From contig CALWOE010000009.1 of the NCBI GenBank assembly GCA_944383035.1, positions 1 through 37,083 of the forward strand: a DNA stretch of 37,083 bases, read 5' to 3'. The number at the start of each line of letters is the position of its first letter. The first letter of the stretch is position 1. This DNA is from an uncultured Clostridia bacterium (GTDB lineage: Bacteria > Bacillota > Clostridia > TANB77 > CAG-465). Shown here one piece after another: positions 25,236 through 33,719 of this stretch. A model generated the notes under the pieces. That model was not told the DNA's origin, did not search any database, and saw nothing but the letters and a program-made list of their open reading frames with translations. Position numbers and translations under genes: made by a program.

Positions 25236-25862
25236 TTAAGTATGTATATTTAATCTTTCTAAACTTAATTTATTTTCTTTTACTTTAAGTAAATATTCAA
25301 AATAAACAAAATTTTTATTTTCAAAACTATATTTTACTTTAACCATTAAAGTGTCATTATTAGTATTTGTTATACTTTCTATATTTCTTGAAGAAAATCT
25401 AATTGGTATATCACTTATCATTGGAACAAGAGCTACAAGATCACTTTCTTTATCTAAAAATCTATAATTTTCAAAATTTAAATTAGTAATAGAAAATATT
25501 TTATTAGAAATTTCATTTATAGTACTTTTATTTACAAATCCAATACTTATATATATCGACTTTTCCTCTTCATAGGTAAATGTTTTATTTAAATTTATTA
25601 TTTCATCATCAAAATCCTTATAATTTAAAATTATATATTCTACTGCAAAATCTATGATTTCATCATTAGAAAAATTAATTGTATTTTCTTTAAAACAAAG
25701 TGAATTAAAAAAAACATTATCTATATTATCTATAAAATCTAATATATTGTCTTGTGTTAAAAATGAAGGACTATTTGTTTTTTCATACTTTATTTGATGT
25801 GTAAATATAAATACTAATAATATTAATATACATAAAACATACTTCGATATTTTTTCTTTCAT
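25236..25862 (-). CDS. Anchored extracellular protein, unknown
   Basis: 208 residues, not recognised. A single N-terminal hydrophobic helix (about 7-22) after KEKISK and a polar Asn/Glu-rich remainder suggest an exported protein; no lipobox Cys follows the helix. AGAGGTAT lies upstream of the ATG. It is 12 nt from the VanY gene, so it is likely expressed with it and may work at the wall. No Shine-Dalgarno or start ambiguity. Confidence 0.72.
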   Translation of the reverse strand: MKEKISKYVLCILILLVFIFTHQIKYEKTNSPSFLTQDNILDFIDNIDNVFFNSLCFKENTINFSNDEIIDFAVEYIILNYKDFDDEIINLNKTFTYEEEKSIYISIGFVNKSTINEISNKIFSITNLNFENYRFLDKESDLVALVPMISDIPIRFSSRNIESITNTNNDTLMVKVKYSFENKNFVYFEYLLKVKENKLSLERLNIHT

Positions 25863-25965
25863 GTCTATACCTCTTTAATATATAACTATGAAAGATAAAA
25901 TAATCTATGTAAAAATATAACATAATAAAAAAAAATCATCAATACTTATAGTTAAATTATAAAAA

Positions 25966-25991
25966 AAACTGAAATATTTTTATTTCAGTTT
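25966..25991 (-). terminator. Terminator of RNase P RNA
   Basis: 11-bp stem AAACTGAAATA (25966-25976) with TATTTCAGTTT (25981-25991), TTTT loop, and eight U in the minus direction (25968-25961). Confidence 0.85.
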
Positions 25992-26003
25992 AAAAAATAT
26001 ATA

Positions 26004-26330
26004 AAGTATTTCTATAAGCCGGATTCTGTCGTGTGTAGTCATTTATCTAGTACATATATCACTATATGCATCAAGCCACCAACCACGGAAGACGACGGGC
26101 CATCTTAACCTTCCTTTTTTGGTGTTGCACCAAGTGGGGTTTACACAGTACATATATCACTATACATACTTGTGAGCTCTTACCTCACATTTTCACCCTT
26201 ACCATAAATGGCGGTTCTTTTCTGTTGCACTTTCCTTAAGGTCACCCTCACTAGACGTTATCTAGCACTTTTGCCCTACGGTGTCCGGACTTTCCTCTTG
26301 ATATAACTCAAGCGACTACATAAAATACTT
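26004..26330 (-). ncRNA. rnpB: RNase P RNA, A-type-like
   Basis: Catalytic RNA of tRNA 5' maturation. The minus strand has the conserved GAGGAAAGTCCGGAC near the 5' end, GGTAAGGGTGAAA, AAACCCCAC, and ACAGAATCCGGCTTAT near the 3' end. P1 is formed by AAGTATTT (26330-26323) with AAATACTT (26011-26004). The middle, with GGTGCAACACC and a GGCCCGTCGTCTTCC segment, looks like the P15-P17 region of A-type RNAs. Two near-identical hairpins with GUGA loops are at 26147-26172 and 26049-26070. At 327 nt it is compact. Its -10 box (26342-26337) is placed exactly for a start at 26330. Confidence 0.96.
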
Positions 26331-26336
26331 ATATTT

Positions 26337-26345
26337 ATTATATCA
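26337..26345 (-). promoter_or_regulatory. Extended -10 promoter of rnpB
   Basis: TGATATAAT (26345-26337): TG one base before TATAAT, without a good -35 at 17 bases. The start would fall at 26330, the first base of P1. Confidence 0.65.
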
Positions 26346-26377
26346 TAGAATTTCAAAAAAATAAATAATAACATAAA

Positions 26378-26406
26378 AAATGGTTTAAATATACCCTAAG
26401 CCATTT
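26378..26406 (-). terminator. Terminator of the 302-aa gene
   Basis: 10-bp stem 26378-26387 with 26397-26406 (one mismatch on the minus strand), then six U. It lies just below the stop at 26411. Confidence 0.65.
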
Positions 26407-26410
26407 AATA

Positions 26411-27319
26411 CTATATTGTTTTATCATCATTTATTTCTTTGTTTTTATTATCTCTTTCATTACTTTTCTCTTCTGATATTTCATAAACATCATTTCTTAT
26501 AATATTTTCTTCAGAATTTACTCCTTCTTTTAAAGCCCCCATAAATGAATCTCTTTTTTCTTCTTTATTTACTTCTTGTTCTTGATTATCTACATTTTCT
26601 TTTTCATCTTTTTGATCTATTTCTTTTTCTAATTCTTCCATAGTTTTATCTTGTATGTCTCTTAAAGTATCATCAAATATTATACCTACATTTTTATCTA
26701 TGCCATATGAGATTTCATCAAAATTATCATTTAATTTTTGTGGTAAATTATTTTTTAAATAATCAGAAACTCTATACATAAATTCTTCTTTACTTTCAAA
26801 TTCATAATTGTACATAAAGCCTCTTATTTCTTGCAACATTTCATCTGATATCATACCTTCAACTTCATATTTTGCTTTATTTCTTTCATCTTTATTTACT
26901 TCACTTACTTCTTCTTTAACTTGAGAATACCTATTAATATGATCTGAAATATTTTCCTTTGCTTCTTCAATATCACTTTGTAATGTTTCTTCTATATTTG
27001 ATAACAAAGTATATCCTCTTCTAGATAGTAAGTCGAATCCATTTTTTTCTTCATCTCTACAGTTATTATATCTGCTTTGTGTTTTTTTTCTAAAATAATC
27101 TGATATATCGTTAAATGTATCATATATTCTTCCTTTTAATCTTTCATCTTCTGGCATACCCTCTAATTCATAAGCGATAAATCTATTATATTCATCAAAT
27201 TCTTTTTTTACTAAATCATCATCTAAATCTTTAGCAAATTCCGGCTGATTTTGTATTTTTCTTTGTAATTCATTTATTTTTTCTTCTATATTTTCTATTA
27301 TTTTTCCATTTTTACTCAT
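26411..27319 (-). CDS. Acidic coiled-coil protein, unknown
   Basis: 302 residues, very rich in Glu, Lys, Asp and Asn, no membrane helix. Not recognised. Mostly helical; a repeated motif, YELEGMPEDERL (50-61) and YEVEGMISDEML (151-162), suggests an internal duplication of about 100 residues. The C-terminal 80 residues are a charged disordered tail. AGGAGG gives the start, with a TTGTAA-17-TAATAT promoter (27342-27370). It is transcribed separately from gyrA. Confidence 0.75.
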   Translation of the reverse strand: MSKNGKIIENIEEKINELQRKIQNQPEFAKDLDDDLVKKEFDEYNRFIAYELEGMPEDERLKGRIYDTFNDISDYFRKKTQSRYNNCRDEEKNGFDLLSRRGYTLLSNIEETLQSDIEEAKENISDHINRYSQVKEEVSEVNKDERNKAKYEVEGMISDEMLQEIRGFMYNYEFESKEEFMYRVSDYLKNNLPQKLNDNFDEISYGIDKNVGIIFDDTLRDIQDKTMEELEKEIDQKDEKENVDNQEQEVNKEEKRDSFMGALKEGVNSEENIIRNDVYEISEEKSNERDNKNKEINDDKTI

Positions 27320-27341
27320 GATAACCTCCTATTTTAAACTT

Positions 27342-27370
27342 ATATTATCATATATTATTTCTTTTTACAA
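27342..27370 (-). promoter_or_regulatory. Promoter of the 302-aa gene
   Basis: TTGTAA (27370-27365), 17 bases, TAATAT (27347-27342) with TG before it. Confidence 0.65.
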
Positions 27371-27391
27371 CAAAAAAATATAAAAGAAAAA

Positions 27392-27420
27392 AAATTCTGA
27401 AATTTATCATTTCAGAATTT
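27392..27420 (-). terminator. Terminator of gyrA
   Basis: 11-bp stem AAATTCTGAAA (27392-27402) with TTTCAGAATTT (27410-27420), then a run of U in the minus direction. Confidence 0.85.
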
Positions 27421-27427
27421 TAATATC

Positions 27428-29893
27428 TTATTTTTTTGTTTCATTTGTATCAATATCTTCATTTGGAATTTTTGCTATATTTGCAACTTTTCCACCATCA
27501 GAAGTTCTCATAAGTGTAACTCCTTGTGTATTTCTTCCAAGTATACTGATATCTCTTACATTAAGTCTTATTATAACTCCTGTATCAGTAATTAACATTA
27601 CATCATCATCGTCATTTACTATTTTTATTCCAACTATATGTCCGGTTTTTGATGTAGTTTTATATGTTAATATTCCTTTTCCACTTCTTCCTTGTCTTCT
27701 GTATTCTTCAACTTCTGTTCTTTTTCCAAATCCATTTTCAGTTATAGCTAAAATATAATCTTTATCTGATTTTATTGGTTCCATACCAATTACTTTATCA
27801 TCTTTTAATAAAGAAATACCTTTTACCCCCATAGATGTTCTACCAACAGCTCTTACTTCATCTTCTGGGAATCTAATTGAAAGTCCTTGTCTTGTAACCA
27901 TAACTATATCATTAGTTCCATCAGTAAGTCTTACATCTATTAACTCGTCGCCTTCTTTTAAAGTAATACCTTGTATTCCGCTTTTTCTTATATTGCTATA
28001 TTCTGATAATTTTGTTCTTTTTATTAATCCATGAGAAGTAGCCATTAAAACATATAAATCATCATTATAATTTTTTACAGGCATAACTGCTGCTATTTTT
28101 TCTCCTTGTGCTAGTTGCAATAAGTTAACTATAGCTGTTCCTTTTGAAATACGTGAAGCTTCTGGTAATTCATATGCTTTTAGTCTGAATGCTTTACCAG
28201 TATTTGTAAAGAACATTATATAATCATGTGTTGAAGTTACAAATAGATTTTCAACAAAATCATCTTCACGAGTATTCATAGCAGTGAGTCCTTTTCCACC
28301 ACGTTTTTGTGATCTATATACATCTGCTGCTATTCTTTTAATATATCCAAAATGTGTTAAAGTAACAACATTTGTTTCTTCTTTTATTAAACTTTCAAAA
28401 TCTATGTCACCCACACCATGTGTTATTGATGTTTTTCTTTCATCGCCATATTTTTCTTTCATTTCTAGTAATTCTTCTTTTATAATATCTTTTACTAACT
28501 GTTCTGAAGCTAGAATTTCTTTTAAATGTGCGATTAATTTTACAAGATCATTATATTCATTTTCAATTTTTTCTCTTTGTAATCCTTGTAATGTTCTAAG
28601 ACGCATCTCTAGAATTGAATTTGCTTGTATTTCTGAAAGTCCAAATCTTTCCATAAGTCTTTGAGCTGCATCATCATATGATTTTCTTATAATAGCTATT
28701 ATCTCATCTATATTATCAAGAGCTATTCTAAGACCTTCTAAAATGTGCAATCTTGCTTCTGCTTTTGCAAGATCAAATTTTGTTCTTCTTACTACAACAT
28801 CTTCTCTATGTTTTATATAACAACCAATTATTTCATTTAATTTTAAAAATCTTGGTTGATTATCAACTAAAGCAAGCATTAACATACTTTGTGTTGTTTG
28901 AAGTTGTGTATGTTTGTATAAAAGATTTAATACAACATTTGGATTTGCATCTCTTTTTAATTCTATAACAATTCTTAGACCATCTCTATCTGATTCATCT
29001 CTTAAATCAGATATACCTTCTATTGTTTTTAATTGTACTAATTTTGCTATATTTTCAACTAATGCAGATTTATTTACTTGATATGGTATTTCAGTTACAA
29101 TTATTTTATATCTTCCCCTATTATCTTCTTCTATTTCTGCTTTAGCTCTTAAGCATACTTTACCTTTTCCTGTTGTGTATGCATTTTTTATACCATCTTT
29201 TCCAACTATTATTCCTGCAGTTGGAAAATCAGGTCCTTTTATATATTCCATTAATTCTTCATTTGTTATATCTGGTTTATCTAGTTGTGCTATTGTTCCA
29301 TTTATAACTTCTGTTAAATTATGTGGTGGAATACTACAAGCCATACCAACGGCAATACCATAAGCACCATTAATTAAAAGATTTGGTAATTTTGCAGGTA
29401 AAACAGATGGCTCTTTTAATCTATCATCATAGTTTGGAATAAAATCAACAGTATCTTTATCTAAATCAGCTAACATTTCCAAAGATATCTTTTGTAATTT
29501 TGCCTCTGTATATCTCATAGCGGCTGGTGGATCATTATCAATTGATCCAAAGTTACCATGACCATTTACTAAAGGATATCTCATAGAAAAGTCTTGTGAT
29601 AAACGTACTAACGCATCATAAATTGCTGCATCTCCATGTGGATGGTAATTACCCATAACATCTCCAACAATACTTGCAGATTTTCTATATGGTTTTTCAG
29701 GCCATAAAGATAATTCGTTCATAACGTATAATATTCTTCTATGAACTGGTTTTAGTCCATCTCTTACATCTGGTAACGCACGAGAAACTATAACGCTCAT
29801 AGCATAGTCAATATATGACTTTCTCATTTCATCTTCTAGTTTTACAGGTACAATTTTTTGTGCCGATAAAAAGTTTTCATCATTAATGTCCAT
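27428..29893 (-). CDS. gyrA: DNA gyrase subunit A
   Basis: 821-residue type IIA topoisomerase subunit that introduces negative supercoils with GyrB. The active-site Tyr128 lies in [10 protein letters not shown]. The GyrA box QKRGGKG (529-535) in the C-terminal beta-pinwheel identifies gyrase rather than ParC. In the quinolone region [14 protein letters not shown] (84-97) the residue at the E. coli Ser83 position is Ala89, while Asp93 corresponds to Asp87. GGAGGT precedes the start. gyrB is not in the window; the gene stands alone between its own promoter and terminator, divergent from the dnaJ-like gene. Confidence 0.97.
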   Translation of the reverse strand: MDINDENFLSAQKIVPVKLEDEMRKSYIDYAMSVIVSRALPDVRDGLKPVHRRILYVMNELSLWPEKPYRKSASIVGDVMGNYHPHGDAAIYDALVRLSQDFSMRYPLVNGHGNFGSIDNDPPAAMRYTEAKLQKISLEMLADLDKDTVDFIPNYDDRLKEPSVLPAKLPNLLINGAYGIAVGMACSIPPHNLTEVINGTIAQLDKPDITNEELMEYIKGPDFPTAGIIVGKDGIKNAYTTGKGKVCLRAKAEIEEDNRGRYKIIVTEIPYQVNKSALVENIAKLVQLKTIEGISDLRDESDRDGLRIVIELKRDANPNVVLNLLYKHTQLQTTQSMLMLALVDNQPRFLKLNEIIGCYIKHREDVVVRRTKFDLAKAEARLHILEGLRIALDNIDEIIAIIRKSYDDAAQRLMERFGLSEIQANSILEMRLRTLQGLQREKIENEYNDLVKLIAHLKEILASEQLVKDIIKEELLEMKEKYGDERKTSITHGVGDIDFESLIKEETNVVTLTHFGYIKRIAADVYRSQKRGGKGLTAMNTREDDFVENLFVTSTHDYIMFFTNTGKAFRLKAYELPEASRISKGTAIVNLLQLAQGEKIAAVMPVKNYNDDLYVLMATSHGLIKRTKLSEYSNIRKSGIQGITLKEGDELIDVRLTDGTNDIVMVTRQGLSIRFPEDEVRAVGRTSMGVKGISLLKDDKVIGMEPIKSDKDYILAITENGFGKRTEVEEYRRQGRSGKGILTYKTTSKTGHIVGIKIVNDDDDVMLITDTGVIIRLNVRDISILGRNTQGVTLMRTSDGGKVANIAKIPNEDIDTNETKK

Positions 29894-29923
29894 ATATTTT
29901 ATACCTCCATTTATTACTCCCTC

Positions 29924-29952
29924 ATTATACTAGAAAAAAAATAAAAAAGCAA
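29924..29952 (-). promoter_or_regulatory. Promoter of gyrA
   Basis: TTGCTT (29952-29947), 17 bases, TATAAT (29929-29924). Its -35 is 10 bases from that of the divergent dnaJ-like promoter. Confidence 0.8.
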
Positions 29953-29962
29953 GTAAATATTC

Positions 29963-29990
29963 TTGAAAAATCCATAAAATATGATATAAT
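29963..29990 (+). promoter_or_regulatory. Promoter of dnaJ-like gene
   Basis: TTGAAA (29963-29968), 16 bases, TATAAT (29985-29990) with TG before it. No CIRCE palindrome is visible, so HrcA control is not indicated. Confidence 0.75.
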
Positions 29991-30034
29991 GTAGAAAATT
30001 AAAACATACATATAGTTTTAAAAAGGAGCAATAT

Positions 30035-30988
30035 ATGAAATATAAGAACTATTATGAAATTCTCGGTGTAAATAGAAGAAGTTCAAAAGAAGAAATTAAG
30101 TTATCTTTTAGACAACTTGCTAAAAAGTATCATCCAGATACAAACAAAACAAAAGAAGCCGAAGAAATGTTCAAAGATATAAATGAAGCATATGATACTT
30201 TAACAAATATAGAAAAAAGAAGAAAATATGATAGACAAGTAGCTAGACTAGGTTATGGTATGATAGATGGAGAATCTAGCTTGTCTAATGTAAAATATGA
30301 GATAAAATCCGGTGTAACTGTAATAAATGATTTGATTACAACTATACTTGGTTTTAGGAAAGATGAAGTTCAAAATTTCGGTGATATAAATAATGCACCA
30401 GAAGGTTCTAAAGAGGAGAAAAAATCAAAACAAAAACCAATAAAAGGTTCTGATATAATAACTCATTTAGATGTTACACTAGAAGAAGGTTTTTTAGGTA
30501 CAGAAAAAAAGATTGCTATAAAATCATCTAAAACTGGACTTCAAACTTTTTCTGTCAGTGTACCAATTGGAATTAAAAATGGTGACAAAATAAGACTTGC
30601 TGCTCTTGGCAACCCAGGTAAAAATGGTGGTAAAAATGGTGATTTAATAATTCATGTTAAACTTCTTGATGATCCAGAATATAAATTAAATGGTATTGAT
30701 TTATACAAAGATATAACAATTTCACCCGCACTTGCTGTACTTGGTGGAAAATATAGACTTAAAGTATTATCTGAAGATGTTACAGTAACACTTCCAAAAC
30801 ATCTAAAAAGTGGTCAAGTTGTATCTGTATTAAATAAAGGATATATCGCGGAAGATGAAACAAGAGGTTCATTAAATTTAAAAATAAACATTGATATGCC
30901 TGATAATATAACAGAACGTGAAGAAAAAATATATGAGCAACTTTTAAGATTAGAAAACAAGAAAAAAAACAAAAATTATAACTCTTAA
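30035..30988 (+). CDS. DnaJ-like co-chaperone without zinc finger (CbpA type)
   Basis: 317-residue type B J-protein. J domain at 1-68 with HPD at 33-35, an intermediate segment rich in charged residues (70-150), then two C-terminal substrate-binding domains ([32 protein letters not shown]). The CxxCxGxG zinc repeats of classical DnaJ are absent, so this is a CbpA-like partner of DnaK. AAAGGAG precedes the ATG. It is convergent with dnaI, sharing a terminator that includes both stop codons. dnaK and grpE are not nearby. Confidence 0.92.
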   Translation: MKYKNYYEILGVNRRSSKEEIKLSFRQLAKKYHPDTNKTKEAEEMFKDINEAYDTLTNIEKRRKYDRQVARLGYGMIDGESSLSNVKYEIKSGVTVINDLITTILGFRKDEVQNFGDINNAPEGSKEEKKSKQKPIKGSDIITHLDVTLEEGFLGTEKKIAIKSSKTGLQTFSVSVPIGIKNGDKIRLAALGNPGKNGGKNGDLIIHVKLLDDPEYKLNGIDLYKDITISPALAVLGGKYRLKVLSEDVTVTLPKHLKSGQVVSVLNKGYIAEDETRGSLNLKINIDMPDNITEREEKIYEQLLRLENKKKNKNYNS

Positions 30989-31013
30989 ACAAATTAAGTT
31001 TAAGAGTTCTTTT
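30980..31013. terminator. Bidirectional terminator built into dnaJ-like and dnaI 3' ends
   Basis: Perfect 11-bp stem AACTCTTAAAC (30980-30990) with GTTTAAGAGTT (30998-31008), loop AAATTAA, then CTTTTT. Each arm encodes Asn-Ser-stop (AAC TCT TAA) of one of the two convergent genes. Confidence 0.85.
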
Positions 31014-32022
31014 TATAGCTTTTCTTTTTAAGCCTAATATCTTCTCCAATAAATCTACAAATATTAAAATTTCCAATAATTCTAGATAGTACTCTTTCTT
31101 CATATCTTTTATATAATTCATTTAACGTTAAATTTGTAGATATAAGAATCTTTTTACCATCTAATAACCTAGTATTTATTATCTTAAACAATTCAGTAAA
31201 TTTATTATTTGTCATTGTTTCTGTACCTAGATCATCAATTATAAGTAAGTCAACTTCAAAAATTTTATTATATTGTTCTTTTTCATTACTTGTTTTATCA
31301 TAAGAAAATCTATAATCCATTATCTTATCCATAAGAATTGGTGCTGTTTGATATACTACAGTTTTACCATTTTTTATTGCCTCATTTGCTATTGCATTAG
31401 CAAGAAATGTTTTTCCAAGTCCAGTATTTCCTATAAACATTAAATTATTAACTGATTTATTATCTAAATTAGTAGCAAACTTATATGCAATATTTTTTAT
31501 ATTTTCTATTACTTCAAAAGGAGATTTATTAACACCATATTTTTCTTTATCTACCTTTTTTGAATAATATCCAATATCAAATGTTTCGAAATTTTCTTCA
31601 TCTAATTTTTTCATATTAGATTGTTTATATGTTTCATTTATAAGTGCTTGATTAAAACAACTACAAATTTCATACTTTCCTTTACTTTTTATAATTCCTG
31701 TATCTTTACATAAATTACAATCATATTTTGGATTAAAGCTTTCCATTGAAAGCCGGATTCTTTTTAATTCTTTTTCTATTTTAGCATCTATTTCTTTTAA
31801 TTTTATTTCCAAATTTTCTTTTTCAATCCGTCTTGTAATATCATCAGAAATAAGCATAAGTTTAGCTGACTTTATTGCTAACATATTCTTTTTTTCATCT
31901 AGTTTATGTAATATTTCATTTTCACTAAAAACTTTATTTTTATAAGATAGAGCATCTTCTTCTTTTTGTAATTTTTTTATTTCATATTCTCTTTTTAAAT
32001 TACTGTATATTTTGCTATCCAT
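31000..32022 (-). CDS. dnaI: Replicative helicase loader DnaI/DnaC-like
   Basis: 340-residue AAA+ protein that loads the replicative helicase. The N-terminal helical part is coiled, followed by a zinc site of Cys 102, 105, 120 and 122, P-loop GNTGLGKT at 197-204, Walker B LLIIDDLGTE near 258, and an ISTNLTLNEL sensor. The cysteine site is as in Bacillus DnaI. GGGGGT precedes the ATG. It lies 59 nt downstream of the dnaD-like gene, with its own promoter embedded in that gene's terminator. Confidence 0.92.
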   Translation of the reverse strand: MDSKIYSNLKREYEIKKLQKEEDALSYKNKVFSENEILHKLDEKKNMLAIKSAKLMLISDDITRRIEKENLEIKLKEIDAKIEKELKRIRLSMESFNPKYDCNLCKDTGIIKSKGKYEICSCFNQALINETYKQSNMKKLDEENFETFDIGYYSKKVDKEKYGVNKSPFEVIENIKNIAYKFATNLDNKSVNNLMFIGNTGLGKTFLANAIANEAIKNGKTVVYQTAPILMDKIMDYRFSYDKTSNEKEQYNKIFEVDLLIIDDLGTETMTNNKFTELFKIINTRLLDGKKILISTNLTLNELYKRYEERVLSRIIGNFNICRFIGEDIRLKKKSYKKNS

Positions 32023-32040
32023 TGTTCTACCCCCAAATTG

Positions 32041-32069
32041 ATTATATCATGTATACAAAAATATGTAAA
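32041..32069 (-). promoter_or_regulatory. Promoter of dnaI inside dnaD terminator
   Basis: TTTACA (32069-32064), 17 bases, TATAAT (32046-32041) with TG before it. The -35 lies within one arm of the 12-bp terminator stem at 32061-32089. Confidence 0.72.
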
Positions 32070-32089
32070 GAAATAAATTCTTTACATAT
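32061..32089 (-). terminator. Terminator of dnaD-like gene
   Basis: 12-bp stem ATATGTAAAGAA (32061-32072) with TTCTTTACATAT (32078-32089), spanning the dnaD stop codon (32082-32084), followed by UUUU(U). Confidence 0.72.
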
Positions 32090-33041
32090 TATCATAAAAT
32101 TCTTCTAAATTATCATAAGATCTTTGTTCATAATTTTGATATGTGGATTTAGAATTTTCTACTTTTTTTGTTTTTGATTTTATAGTTTCTTTTTCTTTAT
32201 TTTCTTTTTGTAAATCATCAACTGTTTTAAAACCTTTTTCATACCAATTTTTTAAAATTCCATTAACATAATTTAATGATGGATTTGATTTAGTTACTGT
32301 AAGTTTTAAAGCTTGTTCAATCATATTAAAATCATATTTGTAATCATTAATCCATTTATCAATATATTGTTCTTCATACTTTGTTAAATTTCTATTTAAA
32401 CGTAAGGCTTTTGTTATTTTCTTTTTAATTTTTTGAATCTTATCAAACTGTTCAAGGAAATTTTCTAATTGTTCAAATGTTTTTACGCCACCATTATACC
32501 AAGTCTCTGCAACCGCAAAAACATAATTTCTATTAATAGATTTTCTTTCTTGACAATAATTAAAAAGTGCTATCATAACATCTTCTGAAAAAGCATATTT
32601 TTCAAATAAAGCTCCTATATCAGTATACCATCCTAAATTCATCATTCCTTTAAAAAAACATTCACTAATTGCGTTTGCTGCTGCAAGTCTTCTTCTTTCT
32701 TTTTCACTTTGTGCTCTTGTCTTTTTAGTTTCTACTTTTGGAACATATGATTTATTTATCTCTACATCCTTAAGGTCAACAACACTATATCCATCAGAAG
32801 TTTTAAGAAGCAACTCCTCTGTTTCTAATCTTTCCAAACTATATCTAATTTCCTGTTCTGTTACACATAATCTTTTTGCAAGTGTTACTTCATCCATCTC
32901 AACATTATTTTTTTGTAAAAACAAAATATAAAGATATAACTTAACATCAATTCCTTCAAGTGGTATCATATTATTTAAAATAAAAAGATCTGATACAGAT
33001 GTATCACTTAATTCCAATTTATCTTTTTTTGAAAATTTCAT
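32082..33041 (-). CDS. DnaD/DnaB-family primosome protein
   Basis: 319-residue protein with an N-terminal winged helix (about 15-100, with LAKRLCVTEQEIRYSLERLE) and two DnaB_2/DnaD-like C-terminal domains (about 125-205 and 210-275); the second has the YVNGILKNWYEKG signature. In Firmicutes DnaD and DnaB remodel oriC and recruit the DnaI-helicase complex, which fits the dnaI gene directly downstream. The last 40 residues are charged and disordered. AAGGAG precedes the ATG. I cannot separate DnaD from DnaB by eye; double domains favour the DnaB-like or fused form of Clostridia. Confidence 0.9.
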   Translation of the reverse strand: MKFSKKDKLELSDTSVSDLFILNNMIPLEGIDVKLYLYILFLQKNNVEMDEVTLAKRLCVTEQEIRYSLERLETEELLLKTSDGYSVVDLKDVEINKSYVPKVETKKTRAQSEKERRRLAAANAISECFFKGMMNLGWYTDIGALFEKYAFSEDVMIALFNYCQERKSINRNYVFAVAETWYNGGVKTFEQLENFLEQFDKIQKIKKKITKALRLNRNLTKYEEQYIDKWINDYKYDFNMIEQALKLTVTKSNPSLNYVNGILKNWYEKGFKTVDDLQKENKEKETIKSKTKKVENSKSTYQNYEQRSYDNLEEFYDNM

Positions 33042-33071
33042 AAATATAAACTCCTTATAGTCTGTTTATAA

Positions 33072-33100
33072 ATTATATCATTTTAAAAATCTTTTTACAA
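33072..33100 (-). promoter_or_regulatory. Promoter of dnaD-like gene
   Basis: TTGTAA (33100-33095), 17 bases, TATAAT (33077-33072) with TG before it; divergent from the promoter at 33128-33156. Confidence 0.78.
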
Positions 33101-33127
33101 TATTTTTAACATTTTTTCATTTTTATG

Positions 33128-33156
33128 TTGACAAATCCAGTATTATTTGTTATAAT
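33128..33156 (+). promoter_or_regulatory. Perfect consensus promoter of noncoding RNA
   Basis: TTGACA, exactly 17 bases, TATAAT: full match to the sigma-A consensus, the strongest promoter in the window, yet no gene follows on the plus strand. Confidence 0.88.
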
Positions 33157-33162
33157 ATCAAT

Positions 33163-33397
33163 GAAATATTTTGATAAAGTTATTTTAAATTTTAAATATA
33201 GTTTTAGTTTTTTGCAAATTGCGTGAGTATAATGCATATAAATTGTTCAAAGTCGATCACTCTTTTTTTGTGCCCAAACTCAAAACTCAGTTGTTTTCAC
33301 ATTTTTTGTAATTTGTTGTCTTTGTCTTACGTCAAAAAACATGCATTATACTTACTTTATGTTGAAAAGGATATTTTTTATATCCTTTTCTTTTTTT
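33163..33397 (+). ncRNA. Putative ~230-nt structured noncoding RNA
   Basis: Bounded by a perfect promoter (33128-33156) and a terminator (33365-33397). A 15-base helix pairs GTGAGTATAATGCAT (33223-33237) with ATGCATTATACTTAC (33341-33355), with one G-U pair, enclosing about 100 nt. Shorter pairings inside (CAAAG 33249-33253 with CTTTG 33320-33324) suggest a long rod. A rod-shaped abundant RNA of this size would fit 6S RNA, but I cannot match its conserved bubble. The open frame from 33223 has no ribosome binding site and runs antisense into the next gene. This accounts for most of the gap 33042-33395. Confidence 0.6.
33365..33397 (+). terminator. Terminator of noncoding RNA
   Basis: 10-bp stem AAAAGGATAT (33365-33374) with ATATCCTTTT (33380-33389), TTTTT loop, then C and seven T. 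There is no U tail on the minus side, so it belongs to the plus transcript. Confidence 0.87.
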
Positions 33398-33719
33398 ACT
33401 TAAATTTAGCTAAATATCTATCTACTTTAATATCTTTATCTATATATATTTTTTTATTAAACAAAAATATAATCATTATAATTATTGAATCTATTACACT
33501 CTCATTATTTAAATTTATAAAAAATAAAGCAAAAACCGGAATAACTAGAAATAGAAAAATATATATTTTAAATTCTAAATTAATAGATATTTTTTCAAGA
33601 AAAACATATATTAATAAAACATAAATAAGAAAAATAACTAAACTTTTATAATCTATTATACCTAAAAATCTATTTTTTCTGTTAAAATTTGAATATATCA
33701 TTTTTATATTTTTCATCAT
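33396..33719 (-). CDS. VirB3/PrgI-like small membrane protein
   Basis: 107-residue protein with two clear membrane helices (about 26-44 and 53-70), then a hydrophobic amphipathic stretch and a basic C-terminus (KKIYIDKDIKVDRYLAKFK). Size, topology and position after a VirB6-like gene fit the VirB3/PrgI component of Gram-positive type IV systems; the sequence itself is too weak to prove it. It overlaps the VirB6-like stop by ATGA, and ends next to the terminator of the noncoding RNA. The second ATG is an alternative start. In canonical operons VirB4 comes next; here nothing does. Confidence 0.65.
   Translation of the reverse strand: MMKNIKMIYSNFNRKNRFLGIIDYKSLVIFLIYVLLIYVFLEKISINLEFKIYIFLFLVIPVFALFFINLNNESVIDSIIIMIIFLFNKKIYIDKDIKVDRYLAKFK

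Noticed and set aside
28284-28664. Plus-strand open frame within gyrA
   Set aside because: Antisense shadow in a fully conserved gene.
30780-31121. Minus-strand open frame across the dnaJ-like and dnaI 3' ends
   Set aside because: It overlaps two confident genes and the terminator, and has no ribosome binding site.
33223-33355. Inverted repeats flanking an invertible promoter segment
   Set aside because: The arms each contain TATAAT, which invited a phase-switch reading, but no recombinase is nearby, the arms lie inside a transcript with promoter and terminator, and RNA pairing explains them better.
33223-33624. Plus-strand open frame of about 130 codons starting in the noncoding RNA
   Set aside because: No ribosome binding site, runs through the RNA terminator and antisense to the VirB3-like gene; composition (Ile/Phe/Leu-rich) is that of an AT-rich shadow frame.
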